Positions 32,936-41,072 of a stretch of DNA of 64,000 bases are shown piece by piece. The stretch's first letter is position 1; every line of letters starts with the position of its first letter. The DNA is from RUG695 sp050943135 (lineage in GTDB: Bacteria > Planctomycetota > Planctomycetia > Pirellulales > Thermoguttaceae). The notes under the pieces are model-generated. The model was not told the DNA's origin and ran no database searches. It saw only the letters and a list, made by a program, of their open reading frames with translations. Both the position numbers and the translations under genes were made by a program. The stretch covers positions 1 to 64,000 of the forward strand of contig JBMNOP010000007.1 of NCBI GenBank assembly GCA_050943135.1. The letters are read 5' to 3'.

Positions 32936-33303
32936 ATCTCACGCAATTTCAGTTCCCAGAGATGGACGCCGCCCCCCTCGGAATGCGCGGCGGCGGCACG
33001 AACAAGCCAGACCCGCCGCCGGTAGAGTACCCGCGTGATGCCGGGCCGGATCGGATGGCGCAGGTTCGCCGCCGGAATCAGCAAGACGAGTTCGGCGCCC
33101 CGCTGCGATTCGGGGCCCTCCGTGAGCGACTCGCTTTCGGAAAGGGGGAGCGCGGGCAGAATCTGTCGCAGCGTGTCTTCTTCGGCGGTGTCGCTCTCGG
33201 CATGCCAAATCCGTTCCCGGCGAAACTCGAGTACCGCCTCGCCCCCGAACAGGGCGACGAGCGTGCTGCTGATTCCGCCCGATCCGGTAAAACCCAAATC
33301 CAT
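32932..33303 (-). CDS. Probable head closure / head-tail joining protein
   Basis: 123 aa from ATG 33303 (an alternative ATG is at 33309), with AAAGGAA upstream. Mostly beta strands, consistent with head-closure proteins such as SPP1 gp16. It lies between the connector (33358-33780) and the tail terminator-like gene, and overlaps the latter by 4 nt. Assignment rests on gene order. Confidence 0.5.
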   Translation of the reverse strand: MDLGFTGSGGISSTLVALFGGEAVLEFRRERIWHAESDTAEEDTLRQILPALPLSESESLTEGPESQRGAELVLLIPAANLRHPIRPGITRVLYRRRVWLVRAAAAHSEGGGVHLWELKLREI

Positions 33304-33357
33304 CCGCATTTCCTTTCCGAACGCCTGACAACGATTTCCGCAATCCCCTTTTCGCCG

Positions 33358-33780
33358 TTAAGGGAGCATGGTCGACGAAATTCGGCCCGGCGCGTGGGGC
33401 AGGGTGAAGCCGACCGCCATTCGCTCGACGGCCGGAGCCAAAAGCGCGACGGCGGCCCGGCGATCGAACGTGACCGAAACCGGCCCGGCCGAGGCGCTCC
33501 GAAACCCGCGTGCCGCAAGCAGGGCCGGTTCGGTCGGGTCGTGTGTTAAGAGCCAGAGCGCCTCTTCGCAGACGAGCGCGACCACCCCCTCGCACCAAAC
33601 GCCGTCGGCGTAAGCCGACCGGTCCCACGAAAAGGAGGCCGAAAGGATCGATGCGGCCCAGGCCAACGCTTTTTGCCGATCTTCGGCCGAGGCCGAATCC
33701 CAGCGATCGGTATAAAGCCGCCCGGCAAAATAGGCCTGCGCCTGTTCGGCCGTCACCGAAAGGGGTGGCGGTTCATTCAT
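33358..33780 (-). CDS. Probable head-tail connector / adaptor protein
   Basis: 140 aa, largely helical. The AEQAQAYFAGRL ... W ... ALAWAASILSASF pattern resembles the helical adaptor proteins (gp6/gp15-like, or DnaT-like domain families) that sit beneath the portal. Its ATG overlaps the TGA of the gene upstream, so the two are translationally coupled. It follows the capsid gene by one small gene, as expected for an adaptor. Confidence 0.55.
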   Translation of the reverse strand: MNEPPPLSVTAEQAQAYFAGRLYTDRWDSASAEDRQKALAWAASILSASFSWDRSAYADGVWCEGVVALVCEEALWLLTHDPTEPALLAARGFRSASAGPVSVTFDRRAAVALLAPAVERMAVGFTLPHAPGRISSTMLP

Positions 33781-34054
33781 CGCGCGGCTCCTTCGGAGGC
33801 GTTTCGGCGCGGGGCGGGTCCTCTGCCGCCGTTTCCGACGCCGAACCTTTTCCCCGCGCCGTGCCCCGGTTTTTCGCGCGGCCTCCCGCCGCGGATTTCC
33901 TTTGCCCGGCGGCGCGCACCTCGTCTTCGAGCTGCCGGCGCATCAGGTCCAAAGGATAGATTCCGGGGCAGACATAGACCGCACGGCGGCCGCGGCTGTC
34001 TTCGTAGACGATCCGATTTTCCGCCGATCCGGCGATTTCGGTGATGATTTTCAT
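33773..34054 (-). CDS. Small phage protein downstream of the capsid gene
   Basis: 93 aa from ATG 34054, preceded by GAGGGG; a longer in-frame start at 34111 is less likely. The N-terminal 50 residues look folded (ENRIVYEDSRGRRAVYVCPG). The C-terminal half is Lys/Arg/Ala/Glu-rich and probably disordered. The family is not recognised. A head-decoration or connector accessory role is suggested only by position. Confidence 0.5.
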   Translation of the reverse strand: MKIITEIAGSAENRIVYEDSRGRRAVYVCPGIYPLDLMRRQLEDEVRAAGQRKSAAGGRAKNRGTARGKGSASETAAEDPPRAETPPKEPRDE

Positions 34055-34127
34055 GGGTTCCCCTCTTTTCGGCGTTCTTTCATCGGTGTTGATCCGTTCT
34101 TGGTGTAACACTTCGTTGCCGCGCCCG

Positions 34128-35279
34128 TCAGACGAGGGACGAGGCCGAGTCTTTCAGCCCTTTCACGCGGCAGATCTTCTGTTTGGCATTCTTAAACTCG
34201 AACGTGAACTCGCCGAGGATCGTCCATTTCTGCCCGTCGTAACCGGGAGCGGTCGCCGGTTCGCTGTGAAGTTGCCGGTCGCGCAGGTAGACCATCCCGA
34301 GCGAACTCGAGTCGATCACCCAGAGATCGGCGTCGAGCGACGAGAGGTTCGGTTCGATAAAGACGTCCATCACCTGCCCCGTCGATTCCGAGATGATCAT
34401 GTTGGCGAAACTCCCCCGTTTCGTGTCGCCGGGGGTCAGATGAATCTGCCCGCGCATGAGTTGCGAGATCACCCGCGCCTGCCCCGGCCCGCAGAGGACC
34501 GTGTCGGGGTTCCCGCCCGCATCAAGGATGTTCTGTGCCGCGTCGTTGATCAGTTTGAGCGAAAGGGCCCCGCCCAGCGCGTCGACCAACAGGGCGCCGG
34601 GCTGCGTTCCGAAGAAGTAGAGTCCCCCCGCGCGGCCCGGCGCGAGCGCCGAGGGGGACGAGGTGCCCCGATGACCGAAGAGGCAGATATTGTTCGCCTG
34701 CCGCATGATCGTCAGGAGCGCGCGCCGCAACTGGTAGGGCATCGCGTTTTCGTTACCGTACGTCTTGACCGCCAGCGCCGTGTTGGTGATTTCGACGTCG
34801 CCGCGGATAATTTCGGTATAGTTGTATTCAATCCCCGACTGCGAAAAGAGGGATTCGCCCGAATTCGACCCTTGCGGGACGGGCCGATGGTCGTAGATCA
34901 ATGTCCCGCTCGTCGCCGCAATGTCGGCAAGCGCGGTGATTGCCGAACCATTCGCTGCCAAGAGGGTCACGGTGATCGAGGTCGAGGTGACCGACTCGAC
35001 CCGGTAAAGCGCCGAATCGCCTTTGATCCTGAGGATATCCCCGGCGGCCCAACCGGCGGCGTCCGGAACGGTAAACGTGCCGCCGGTCGCATCGAACGCG
35101 GTAAACGCGATCGACCGGGGCTTGAGCACATCTTCGAGCCATTCGTGTTTTACGCTCGCGGCAGGCCCCTTGACCGGAAAGCGTTTCAGAAACATCGGCT
35201 GATCCTGGACCAGCGTCGATAAAATGCCGGTCAGATCGCGTGCCGTGTTGTCCAAACCCCAAGTTGCAATACCTGACAT
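34128..35279 (-). CDS. Major capsid protein (SU10-like, DUF5309 family)
   Basis: 383 aa from ATG 35279, preceded by AAAGGA; an upstream in-frame start at 35321 is discounted. The text matches the SU10/DUF5309 capsid group: an early GLDNTARDLTGIL segment, a beta-rich insertion around 70-130, and a central TYGNENAMPYQLRRALLTIM helix. The HK97-like P-domain and C-terminal strands contain VIDSSSLGMVYLRDRQL. This forms the icosahedral shell. It is preceded by a scaffold-like gene and followed by connectors, the normal head module order. Confidence 0.8.
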   Translation of the reverse strand: MSGIATWGLDNTARDLTGILSTLVQDQPMFLKRFPVKGPAASVKHEWLEDVLKPRSIAFTAFDATGGTFTVPDAAGWAAGDILRIKGDSALYRVESVTSTSITVTLLAANGSAITALADIAATSGTLIYDHRPVPQGSNSGESLFSQSGIEYNYTEIIRGDVEITNTALAVKTYGNENAMPYQLRRALLTIMRQANNICLFGHRGTSSPSALAPGRAGGLYFFGTQPGALLVDALGGALSLKLINDAAQNILDAGGNPDTVLCGPGQARVISQLMRGQIHLTPGDTKRGSFANMIISESTGQVMDVFIEPNLSSLDADLWVIDSSSLGMVYLRDRQLHSEPATAPGYDGQKWTILGEFTFEFKNAKQKICRVKGLKDSASSLV

Positions 35280-35428
35280 CAATGAATTTCCTTTCGTCTG
35301 TTTCGAGAAGCGCCGCCGCAAGGCGGTGTCGGTGAAGGTAGAAAAACGCGGCAGGAAGGCGCGCGGTCATCGGGAAAAGCGAAGCCGCAAGGCGGCAAAA
35401 CGTGAAGCGTCGGGCGGAAAAGACGCCG

Positions 35429-36178
35429 TCAGCTGAGGGTCACCCCCTTGAACTCCGGGGCGTTCAACATCATTGCTTCGAAATCTTTGTTCTTCATCGC
35501 CTCGCGGTAGAGTTCGCCGCTCGTCGTTTTCGTCGCGACGCCCGACGTACTGCCTCCCCCCTGCGACTGCGGATGCCAGAGGGGGGAAGCGTCGAACTCC
35601 GATTTCATAAATTCGGCGATCCCGACACCGTCCTCTTTCGTCTGGACGGTACCGATATCGCTCACGGTAAGCATCGAGCGGCGGAAGAGCACGTCGCGCA
35701 TCGCCTCGGGCCGAACCCCGAGTTTCGCCGCCTCGTCGACGAGTGCCTTTTCGATTGTTCGGTCGTCCTCTTTCCGCTTGTAGTCGGCGATCACCTGGTT
35801 GAGCGGGGCGATCTGGTCGCAGAGTCCTTTGTTGTCGGCTTTCAGACGACCGACCTCTTCCAAGAGGCGGTTGATTTCGTCGCGCTGCTTTTCCGGATTG
35901 TATTTCGAAAATTCCTCGTTCGTCGCCGCGAGCCGGGCGTTCTCTTCACGCACCCCTTTGAGCGCCGTCTCGCTCTCCTTCCACCGGCTTTCGTATTCGG
36001 CCGTCGTACGCCTTTCCTGTTCGAGTCGCTCCCGGAGTTCGTCGAGTTCCCCTTCCGGCAACTCTTCCGGTTCGAGTTGGTAAAACAGGGTGTTCCCCTC
36101 GCCCGGAAGCGTGCGGATCGACTGATCGACCGCTTCCAAAAGGGATTCGCGCGTCTCGTATTTGTCAAAGAGTCCCAT
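35429..36178 (-). CDS. Probable capsid scaffold protein
   Basis: 249 aa from ATG 36178. A highly charged central coiled coil (about 45-145, with repeated Glu/Arg/Leu heptads) and a flexible Gly/Ser/Thr C-terminus are typical of phage scaffolding proteins, which guide shell assembly and are then lost. It lies directly upstream of the capsid gene on the same strand, 149 nt away. No protease domain is visible. Confidence 0.65.
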   Translation of the reverse strand: MGLFDKYETRESLLEAVDQSIRTLPGEGNTLFYQLEPEELPEGELDELRERLEQERRTTAEYESRWKESETALKGVREENARLAATNEEFSKYNPEKQRDEINRLLEEVGRLKADNKGLCDQIAPLNQVIADYKRKEDDRTIEKALVDEAAKLGVRPEAMRDVLFRRSMLTVSDIGTVQTKEDGVGIAEFMKSEFDASPLWHPQSQGGGSTSGVATKTTSGELYREAMKNKDFEAMMLNAPEFKGVTLS

Positions 36179-36464
36179 AACAGTACCTTTCCGTAAAATG
36201 ATCACGTTTCGTAAAAAGGAGCCGCCGGCGGAAGTGTTGCCGGTGACGGTAACCCGGCCCCGTTTTCAGGCGAGCCGACCGGTGCTTACCCGAGGTCGCG
36301 GCAAATTGGGCCGTTTTGGCGAAGCGACCCGCCCTTGAGAGTGCCGACCCGTCGGTGAGGGATCGAGGGCTTTCGCGCTGTGTAGAACTTTTACCGAGAA
36401 GAGAAGAACGTCGCGGGGAAAAAGGGTTAAGGCCGGGAACGCGCCCGGCGTCGCCGACGGGCCG

Positions 36465-37232
36465 TTACCCCTCGTCGGCGACCGCGCGATCGGGTTCGTC
36501 GAACGGACGGACCGCCCCCGACTCGAACCGGAGGGGCCAGAACTTTGCCGCACGGCGAACCACCGTTTTTCGGGCCATTTCGAGATAATCGCTCGCCCAA
36601 ACCCTGTTAAAGTCGGTCGCCCGATCCCGCACCGCGTCGACCTCGTTTTTGAGCATCACGTCGAAGGTGCGCCGCCCGTCGACGACCGAAACGCAATAGG
36701 AGCAAAGGTAAGTCTCTTCGACACGGCGAATTTCGATGTTCGGCAGATGGATGATCCGCTCGTCGGTCCCGGCGACCCACTTGAACTTGTCCCCCTTAAA
36801 GACGTTGTAAGCCCTGACGAAGATTCCCGCCTTCGCGGCAAGCTCGATCATCCCCCGGTAACCGAGGACAAAAACGACCCGGTCTCCGGAAGGGACGAAG
36901 TAACCGCGCCCCATGTCGGGGTAGATGCCGAGCGAAAGGCACTCGATGAGCGCCACGGCAAAACTGCGCGGCGTGCAGTGCAGCAGGCCGCTGTTGCGCG
37001 GGTCTTCGACGATTCGCGCGCAGAGCCTGATCACCTTGGCCGGGTCGACGTTCCCCGCGGCCGCCTGCGCGAGCGAGGTTCGGTTGGCCGTCAGGTAGTC
37101 GGCCAGGTTGCGCGGATTTTTGATCCGGCGCTCTTCCGGCGGTTCGCCCGACCAGGCATAACGCCCGGCGGGAGGAACCTGAAATTGAGGGTGCGAGAGA
37201 GCGGTTTGGTTTTGAATCGGTGTTGTGGTCAT
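36465..37232 (-). CDS. recT: RecT-family single-strand annealing protein
   Basis: 255 aa. The conserved RecT core is clear: an N-terminal helix bundle, then ALIECLSLGIYPDMGRGYFVPS and VVFVLGYRGMIELAAKAG, followed by DVMLKNEVDAVRDRA. It anneals complementary single strands, usually with a RecE-type exonuclease, to form recombinants or concatemers. No exonuclease partner is visible in the cluster. It heads the head/tail transcription unit with its own strong promoter, and a 286-nt gap separates it from the scaffold gene. Confidence 0.9.
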   Translation of the reverse strand: MTTTPIQNQTALSHPQFQVPPAGRYAWSGEPPEERRIKNPRNLADYLTANRTSLAQAAAGNVDPAKVIRLCARIVEDPRNSGLLHCTPRSFAVALIECLSLGIYPDMGRGYFVPSGDRVVFVLGYRGMIELAAKAGIFVRAYNVFKGDKFKWVAGTDERIIHLPNIEIRRVEETYLCSYCVSVVDGRRTFDVMLKNEVDAVRDRATDFNRVWASDYLEMARKTVVRRAAKFWPLRFESGAVRPFDEPDRAVADEG

Positions 37233-37311
37233 TTCTGTCTCCCGGAATGGTCGCGGTGGGTGAAAAAAGAATCAAAGAACGTTCCGCGGGACGTTTCCCA
37301 CGGAAAGACCT

Positions 37312-37340
37312 ATTAAAATTCAATTTTCATTTAATGTCAA
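37312..37340 (-). promoter_or_regulatory. Strong sigma70-type promoter of the recT-head-tail operon
   Basis: TTGACA (37335-37340, perfect consensus), a 17-bp spacer and TTTAAT (37312-37317) on the minus strand, about 80 nt upstream of recT. The -10 context ATTTTAATAGGTC is shared with the helicase-operon promoter. Confidence 0.7.
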
Positions 37341-37430
37341 TATGACCGATTTGGTAATTTTAAATTTTCACTAGATTTTTAAATTAGGGACTATATATGG
37401 TACCTTTAAAAACTTTTTAACCAAAATAGG

Positions 37431-38420
37431 CTATTGATTTTTATCGGAAGGCGGAGTATCGTGGGCAAACGGCGGCCGGGATCCCCGGCAAGGTCTAGGC
37501 CGGTCTTTTTCGTGAATCCGGTCGAGGAGGCCCGGGCCGACCGGAAGGGAAAACCCGAACGAGAACGAGGTGCCGTTTTTGAGTCTGACGGTAAAGACCA
37601 CGTCGTACAGGCCGGCCTTGCCGCAGAACGTGGCGAGCGGCTCCGGCATTCCGTAACGAAAGTTTCCGCCGACGTTGTCGCGTCGCCAGGGGAATGCGGT
37701 CGTGATTTCCCCGTCAAACGCCGAAAGGGGAACCTCTGCCCCCACGCCGAACCTGCTGTCGCACGGCACGCGCCCTTTCCCGTTTAGGTTCCGAACGAGT
37801 CGATAGACACGGCAGACGCACGAAGCGACCTCGCCGCGCTCAAGGGGTCGGCCCTGCCGGGTCGTCAGGCGCGCGGCAAAGGTGAGTCGCGCCTGCGGCA
37901 TAAAGACGATCAACGGGAAAAGGTTCTTGACCGCGAAGAACCTCGTTTGGCGCGAGGGGACCGAAACTTCCCCTTCGGCGGTAATCGCCGCGCTGCGGCT
38001 GTTGCGCGCCACGACGCGAAAGGCGTAATCGTATCGCCCGGCCGTCAGCGCGATTTCGGCAAGACCCCCTTGAAACGAAACCTCCTGTCCCGTACCGAGA
38101 TCGATCAGGCAGATTTCCGTCGCGCCGGGCGCCGCGGCCCGAACCCGCAGCGCGACGGTCGTAACCTCCGAGGTCGTTTCGAGTTCGGGCACTTCGAGTT
38201 CCTCGATCCGGCAGTTCACCCGTTCGGGGGCCGAGCCGCCGATCGGCGAGCGCCAATAGAGGCCGAGAAGGCCGAGTCCGGCGGCGGCACCGTCATTATC
38301 GAGCCGACCGACCGGGAAACGGTCCTCCCCGTCCAAAAAAAGCAGATCGGAAGATTCGAGCAGAAGCATGGGAAAAGAGGGCTCAAAACGATCGGCCTGT
38401 TCGGGAGGCGTCGTCGACAT
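37431..38420 (-). CDS. Phage fibre-associated protein, unrecognised
   Basis: 329 aa from ATG 38420; a TTG at 38441 overlapping the fibre gene is an alternative. It is beta-rich, with repeated strands about every ten residues and a few Cys (EVASCVCRVYRL), no transmembrane segment and no enzyme motif. It follows the tail-fibre-like gene by 7 nt, so a fibre chaperone, adhesin tip or baseplate part is plausible. I do not recognise the family. The gene ends at an AT-rich stretch that carries the recT promoter. Confidence 0.55.
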   Translation of the reverse strand: MSTTPPEQADRFEPSFPMLLLESSDLLFLDGEDRFPVGRLDNDGAAAGLGLLGLYWRSPIGGSAPERVNCRIEELEVPELETTSEVTTVALRVRAAAPGATEICLIDLGTGQEVSFQGGLAEIALTAGRYDYAFRVVARNSRSAAITAEGEVSVPSRQTRFFAVKNLFPLIVFMPQARLTFAARLTTRQGRPLERGEVASCVCRVYRLVRNLNGKGRVPCDSRFGVGAEVPLSAFDGEITTAFPWRRDNVGGNFRYGMPEPLATFCGKAGLYDVVFTVRLKNGTSFSFGFSLPVGPGLLDRIHEKDRPRPCRGSRPPFAHDTPPSDKNQ

Positions 38421-38427
38421 CGGCGCG

Positions 38428-40284
38428 TCAGGAGCGGACAATCACCTTAAACCGGCTTGACGCCGGGAGCGACTCGCTGAACTTCAGTTGCAGTTTCGAG
38501 GTGTCGGTCAGGTTGATTTGCGCGGCGACGACAAGGTTCCCGCTACCTTCCGTCAGGTCGATCACCTGCGCAAAGACATATTGTTCGCCGAGTCCGTGAG
38601 AGATTTCGATGGCGCAGTCGGCGTCGAGGTCGGCGCCGAGAAACTCGGTCTCGTATCGGTCCGACCCCGAACCGGTCGACGCGGCCATGAGCGCGGATGC
38701 GGTCGTCTTCGTCCATTTCCGGGTGAAATCCCGGTTGCCGGTCGAACTCGTCCCGCTTGTGTTTCTGTAGAGATACCCCTCGAGGACAACCACCGCGTCC
38801 GCCTCGTAGGTAACCGCCGGGTCGAACGGGTCGGCCAGCGCGATGTCGGGAACGATCGTCGCCTCGTCGTCGAGCGCGGGGGTCGAAAGGACGGTCTGCC
38901 CGTTGTCGGTGTAGAGGTAAGAGTGGTAATGCGCGCCGAGTTGTCCGGAAAGCGCCGCGCGGACATTCTGCACGTAATGATAGATTGCCTTGGCACTCGC
39001 CAGTTGGTTGTCGAGCGACTCGGCGGTGATCATCGACTCGTCGTTCAGATTCCCGAGCGGACCGCTGTTGTGGTTGACGAGCAGATTCTCTTCGGCCGCC
39101 CCGACGAGGATCTGCGGTACCGTAACCGTGCCCGTGTATCCGGCAACCGAATGGACCACCGTTCCGAACCCGTCGACCGCCTCGGCGAGCAGGTCGTTGA
39201 CCTTCCCGAGGGTGGCGGCGTGTTCCGGCGCGCTCGGTTCGGCATGAACCGCAATGTTCGCGTAAAAGGGGATCTCGGCACCGCTTGCCGTCACGCTTCC
39301 TCCACCGATCGAGGTTTCCTGCGAATCGCTCCATGCCGAGTCGGTATGGCCGTCGACACCGGAAACCGATTTGACCCGGATTGCGTAGAGATCGCTTTCC
39401 GACTCGGGCCATTGCCGGATGTAGAGTTCCGCGCCGCCGTTATTTGTTACACGCAGCGTGAGCGGGGCCCCGTCGAAGTCGCCGTCGGCGGCAATTTGCG
39501 CGTCGAACGCCGACGCGGCCGGAACGTCGGCGATCACCACCTTTTTTACCGCGGCGTTTTCGGTGTTTTCAATGGCAAACGTCGGCACGGCCAGCGGCGC
39601 GGCAACCCCGGTTCTGCCCGTAACCGTCGGGGAAGTGCTGCTGCCGCGGGTCCCGGTCGAGACGATTTCAAAAGAGTACTCGCTGTCGGGCGCCAGGGCG
39701 ACGATTTGCACCGAAAACGTGTCGTCCGCCTCGGCAAAAAGGGGGGTATCGACATAGGTTTGCGGTTCCCCGACCATGCGGCGGCGCAAAACGTGTGAAG
39801 AGGCCGCCGCGTCGAGCCACCCTTCCACGCGCAGCGCGTCGGCACCCAACGGGGTAACGGCCGTGATCGCGCTCGTGTAGCCGGAGCTCGTGGCGGCCGC
39901 CGCCGCCCCTTCCCTGTTATACGTGAAAAACGCCAAATACGATTCCGACTGCGCGAACCGGTATTCCGGCACGGGAAAACAGAGAGATTCGCCGTCGTGA
40001 AGGAACCGGATCAGCGCGTGTTCGCTGCCGGCATCGGTAACGTTTACCGCGAGCGATTCCCCCGCGGCCGACATCTCGTCGGTCCATGCGGTCTTGTTCG
40101 GTTTGTAGGTGCCGTCGACCAAAACCGCCGAGAGGCCCGGGCCCGTTCCGGCAAACGTCTTGACCAGGGTCCCCGTTTCGAGCGGGGTGCCGTTTTCGTC
40201 GGTGTAAAGACGCAGAAGGCTCGACGGGATTCCCGTAACCTCGTCGACCAGAACACTGTAGACAAGATAAAATTGACTCGCCAT
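38428..40284 (-). CDS. Phage tail fibre-like protein
   Basis: 618 aa. The N-terminal 110 residues form a compact beta domain. An Fn3-like module follows (about 130-230, SEYSFEIVSTGTRGSST). The middle contains HAATLGKVNDLLAEAVDG and a helical LASAKAIYHYVQNVRAAL segment. A C-terminal module (GLGEQYVFAQVIDL ... SRFKVIVRS) resembles the tips of many tail fibres. It probably binds the host surface. It is the largest gene of the cluster and sits with the lysis-type genes, upstream of recT. Confidence 0.65.
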   Translation of the reverse strand: MASQFYLVYSVLVDEVTGIPSSLLRLYTDENGTPLETGTLVKTFAGTGPGLSAVLVDGTYKPNKTAWTDEMSAAGESLAVNVTDAGSEHALIRFLHDGESLCFPVPEYRFAQSESYLAFFTYNREGAAAAATSSGYTSAITAVTPLGADALRVEGWLDAAASSHVLRRRMVGEPQTYVDTPLFAEADDTFSVQIVALAPDSEYSFEIVSTGTRGSSTSPTVTGRTGVAAPLAVPTFAIENTENAAVKKVVIADVPAASAFDAQIAADGDFDGAPLTLRVTNNGGAELYIRQWPESESDLYAIRVKSVSGVDGHTDSAWSDSQETSIGGGSVTASGAEIPFYANIAVHAEPSAPEHAATLGKVNDLLAEAVDGFGTVVHSVAGYTGTVTVPQILVGAAEENLLVNHNSGPLGNLNDESMITAESLDNQLASAKAIYHYVQNVRAALSGQLGAHYHSYLYTDNGQTVLSTPALDDEATIVPDIALADPFDPAVTYEADAVVVLEGYLYRNTSGTSSTGNRDFTRKWTKTTASALMAASTGSGSDRYETEFLGADLDADCAIEISHGLGEQYVFAQVIDLTEGSGNLVVAAQINLTDTSKLQLKFSESLPASSRFKVIVRS

Positions 40285-40297
40285 AAATACCCTTTCA

Positions 40298-40576
40298 TTA
40301 TCGTCGCAAGACCAGCGTAAAAGTTTCCCCCGCGGCCGGAGGCGTGAAAAAAGTTATCAGAAGCGCCGAATCGGAAACGGTCCGCAGCGCGGCACAGACG
40401 ATTCTTCCCGCATCGTCGTACAGTGTCGGATGTACGTTGCGCGCGCCGAGCGTGTGCGAAACCAGGAACGCGTCGCGCCGACCGTCGCCGACGAGCCGCG
40501 ACGATTCGGTCAGGCCGCGATATTCCCCGGCCGCAAGCCAACCGGTGATCCGCAGCGAACCATAGAGAACCGCCAT
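40298..40576 (-). CDS. Small phage protein, unrecognised
   Basis: 92 aa from ATG 40576, with AAGGGAG six bases upstream; the longer in-frame extension to 40819 overlaps the membrane gene and is discounted. The beta-strand-rich sequence ends TFTLVLRR, similar in style to the C-terminal module of the fibre protein. It lies 13 nt upstream of the fibre gene and may be a fibre-attachment or tip protein. The family is not recognised. Confidence 0.55.
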   Translation of the reverse strand: MAVLYGSLRITGWLAAGEYRGLTESSRLVGDGRRDAFLVSHTLGARNVHPTLYDDAGRIVCAALRTVSDSALLITFFTPPAAGETFTLVLRR

Positions 40577-40599
40577 CGCGCACTCCCTTTCCTGCCCAC

Positions 40600-40974
40600 T
40601 TAAGATTCCCAGATCGAGACCGCCCGATCGACCTGCTCGCCGATCCGACGTACTTCCGACGCGGTCGTCCCGACCAGGCCGGTCAGTTCGTGAAGATTCC
40701 CCGCCAGTTCCGTCTGTGCCTTGACCAGCCGTTCCCGCCCCTCGTTCTCTTCGGCACGAAGCCGCATCACCTCTTTTTCCCGGTCGATCTCTTTGCGTTC
40801 GAACCGGCGGATTTCGCACCAGTACGAGAAGGCATAGAGTCCGGCAAAGACGAGGATCAGCGCGATATACGCGATAATCAACGCCACGATCACCCCCTTG
40901 TCCCCCGCCCGGGCGAGTTCCGCGAAGGTTTGGCCGTCAAACGTGATCGAAGTCTCGGCAAAGAAGAAAGTCAT
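40600..40974 (-). CDS. Single-TM coiled-coil protein, holin-like position
   Basis: 124 aa. A short N-terminus is followed by one strong transmembrane helix (about 27-52, VIVALIIAYIALILVFAGLY), a basic stretch and a long coiled coil. The topology suits a type III holin or spanin-like factor, and it lies beside the papain-like peptidase gene. No signal peptidase site or lipobox is visible. The role is inferred from topology and neighbours. Confidence 0.55.
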   Translation of the reverse strand: MTFFFAETSITFDGQTFAELARAGDKGVIVALIIAYIALILVFAGLYAFSYWCEIRRFERKEIDREKEVMRLRAEENEGRERLVKAQTELAGNLHELTGLVGTTASEVRRIGEQVDRAVSIWES

Positions 40975-41072
40975 GGGCTTTTACGGAAAGGCCGGAAAGA
41001 ACGGTCTGGGTGACAAAACGAAAAACGAGAAGGGAAGCCGTGGCGCGCGCCTCGCGCCCGTTCGGGGAAAGG

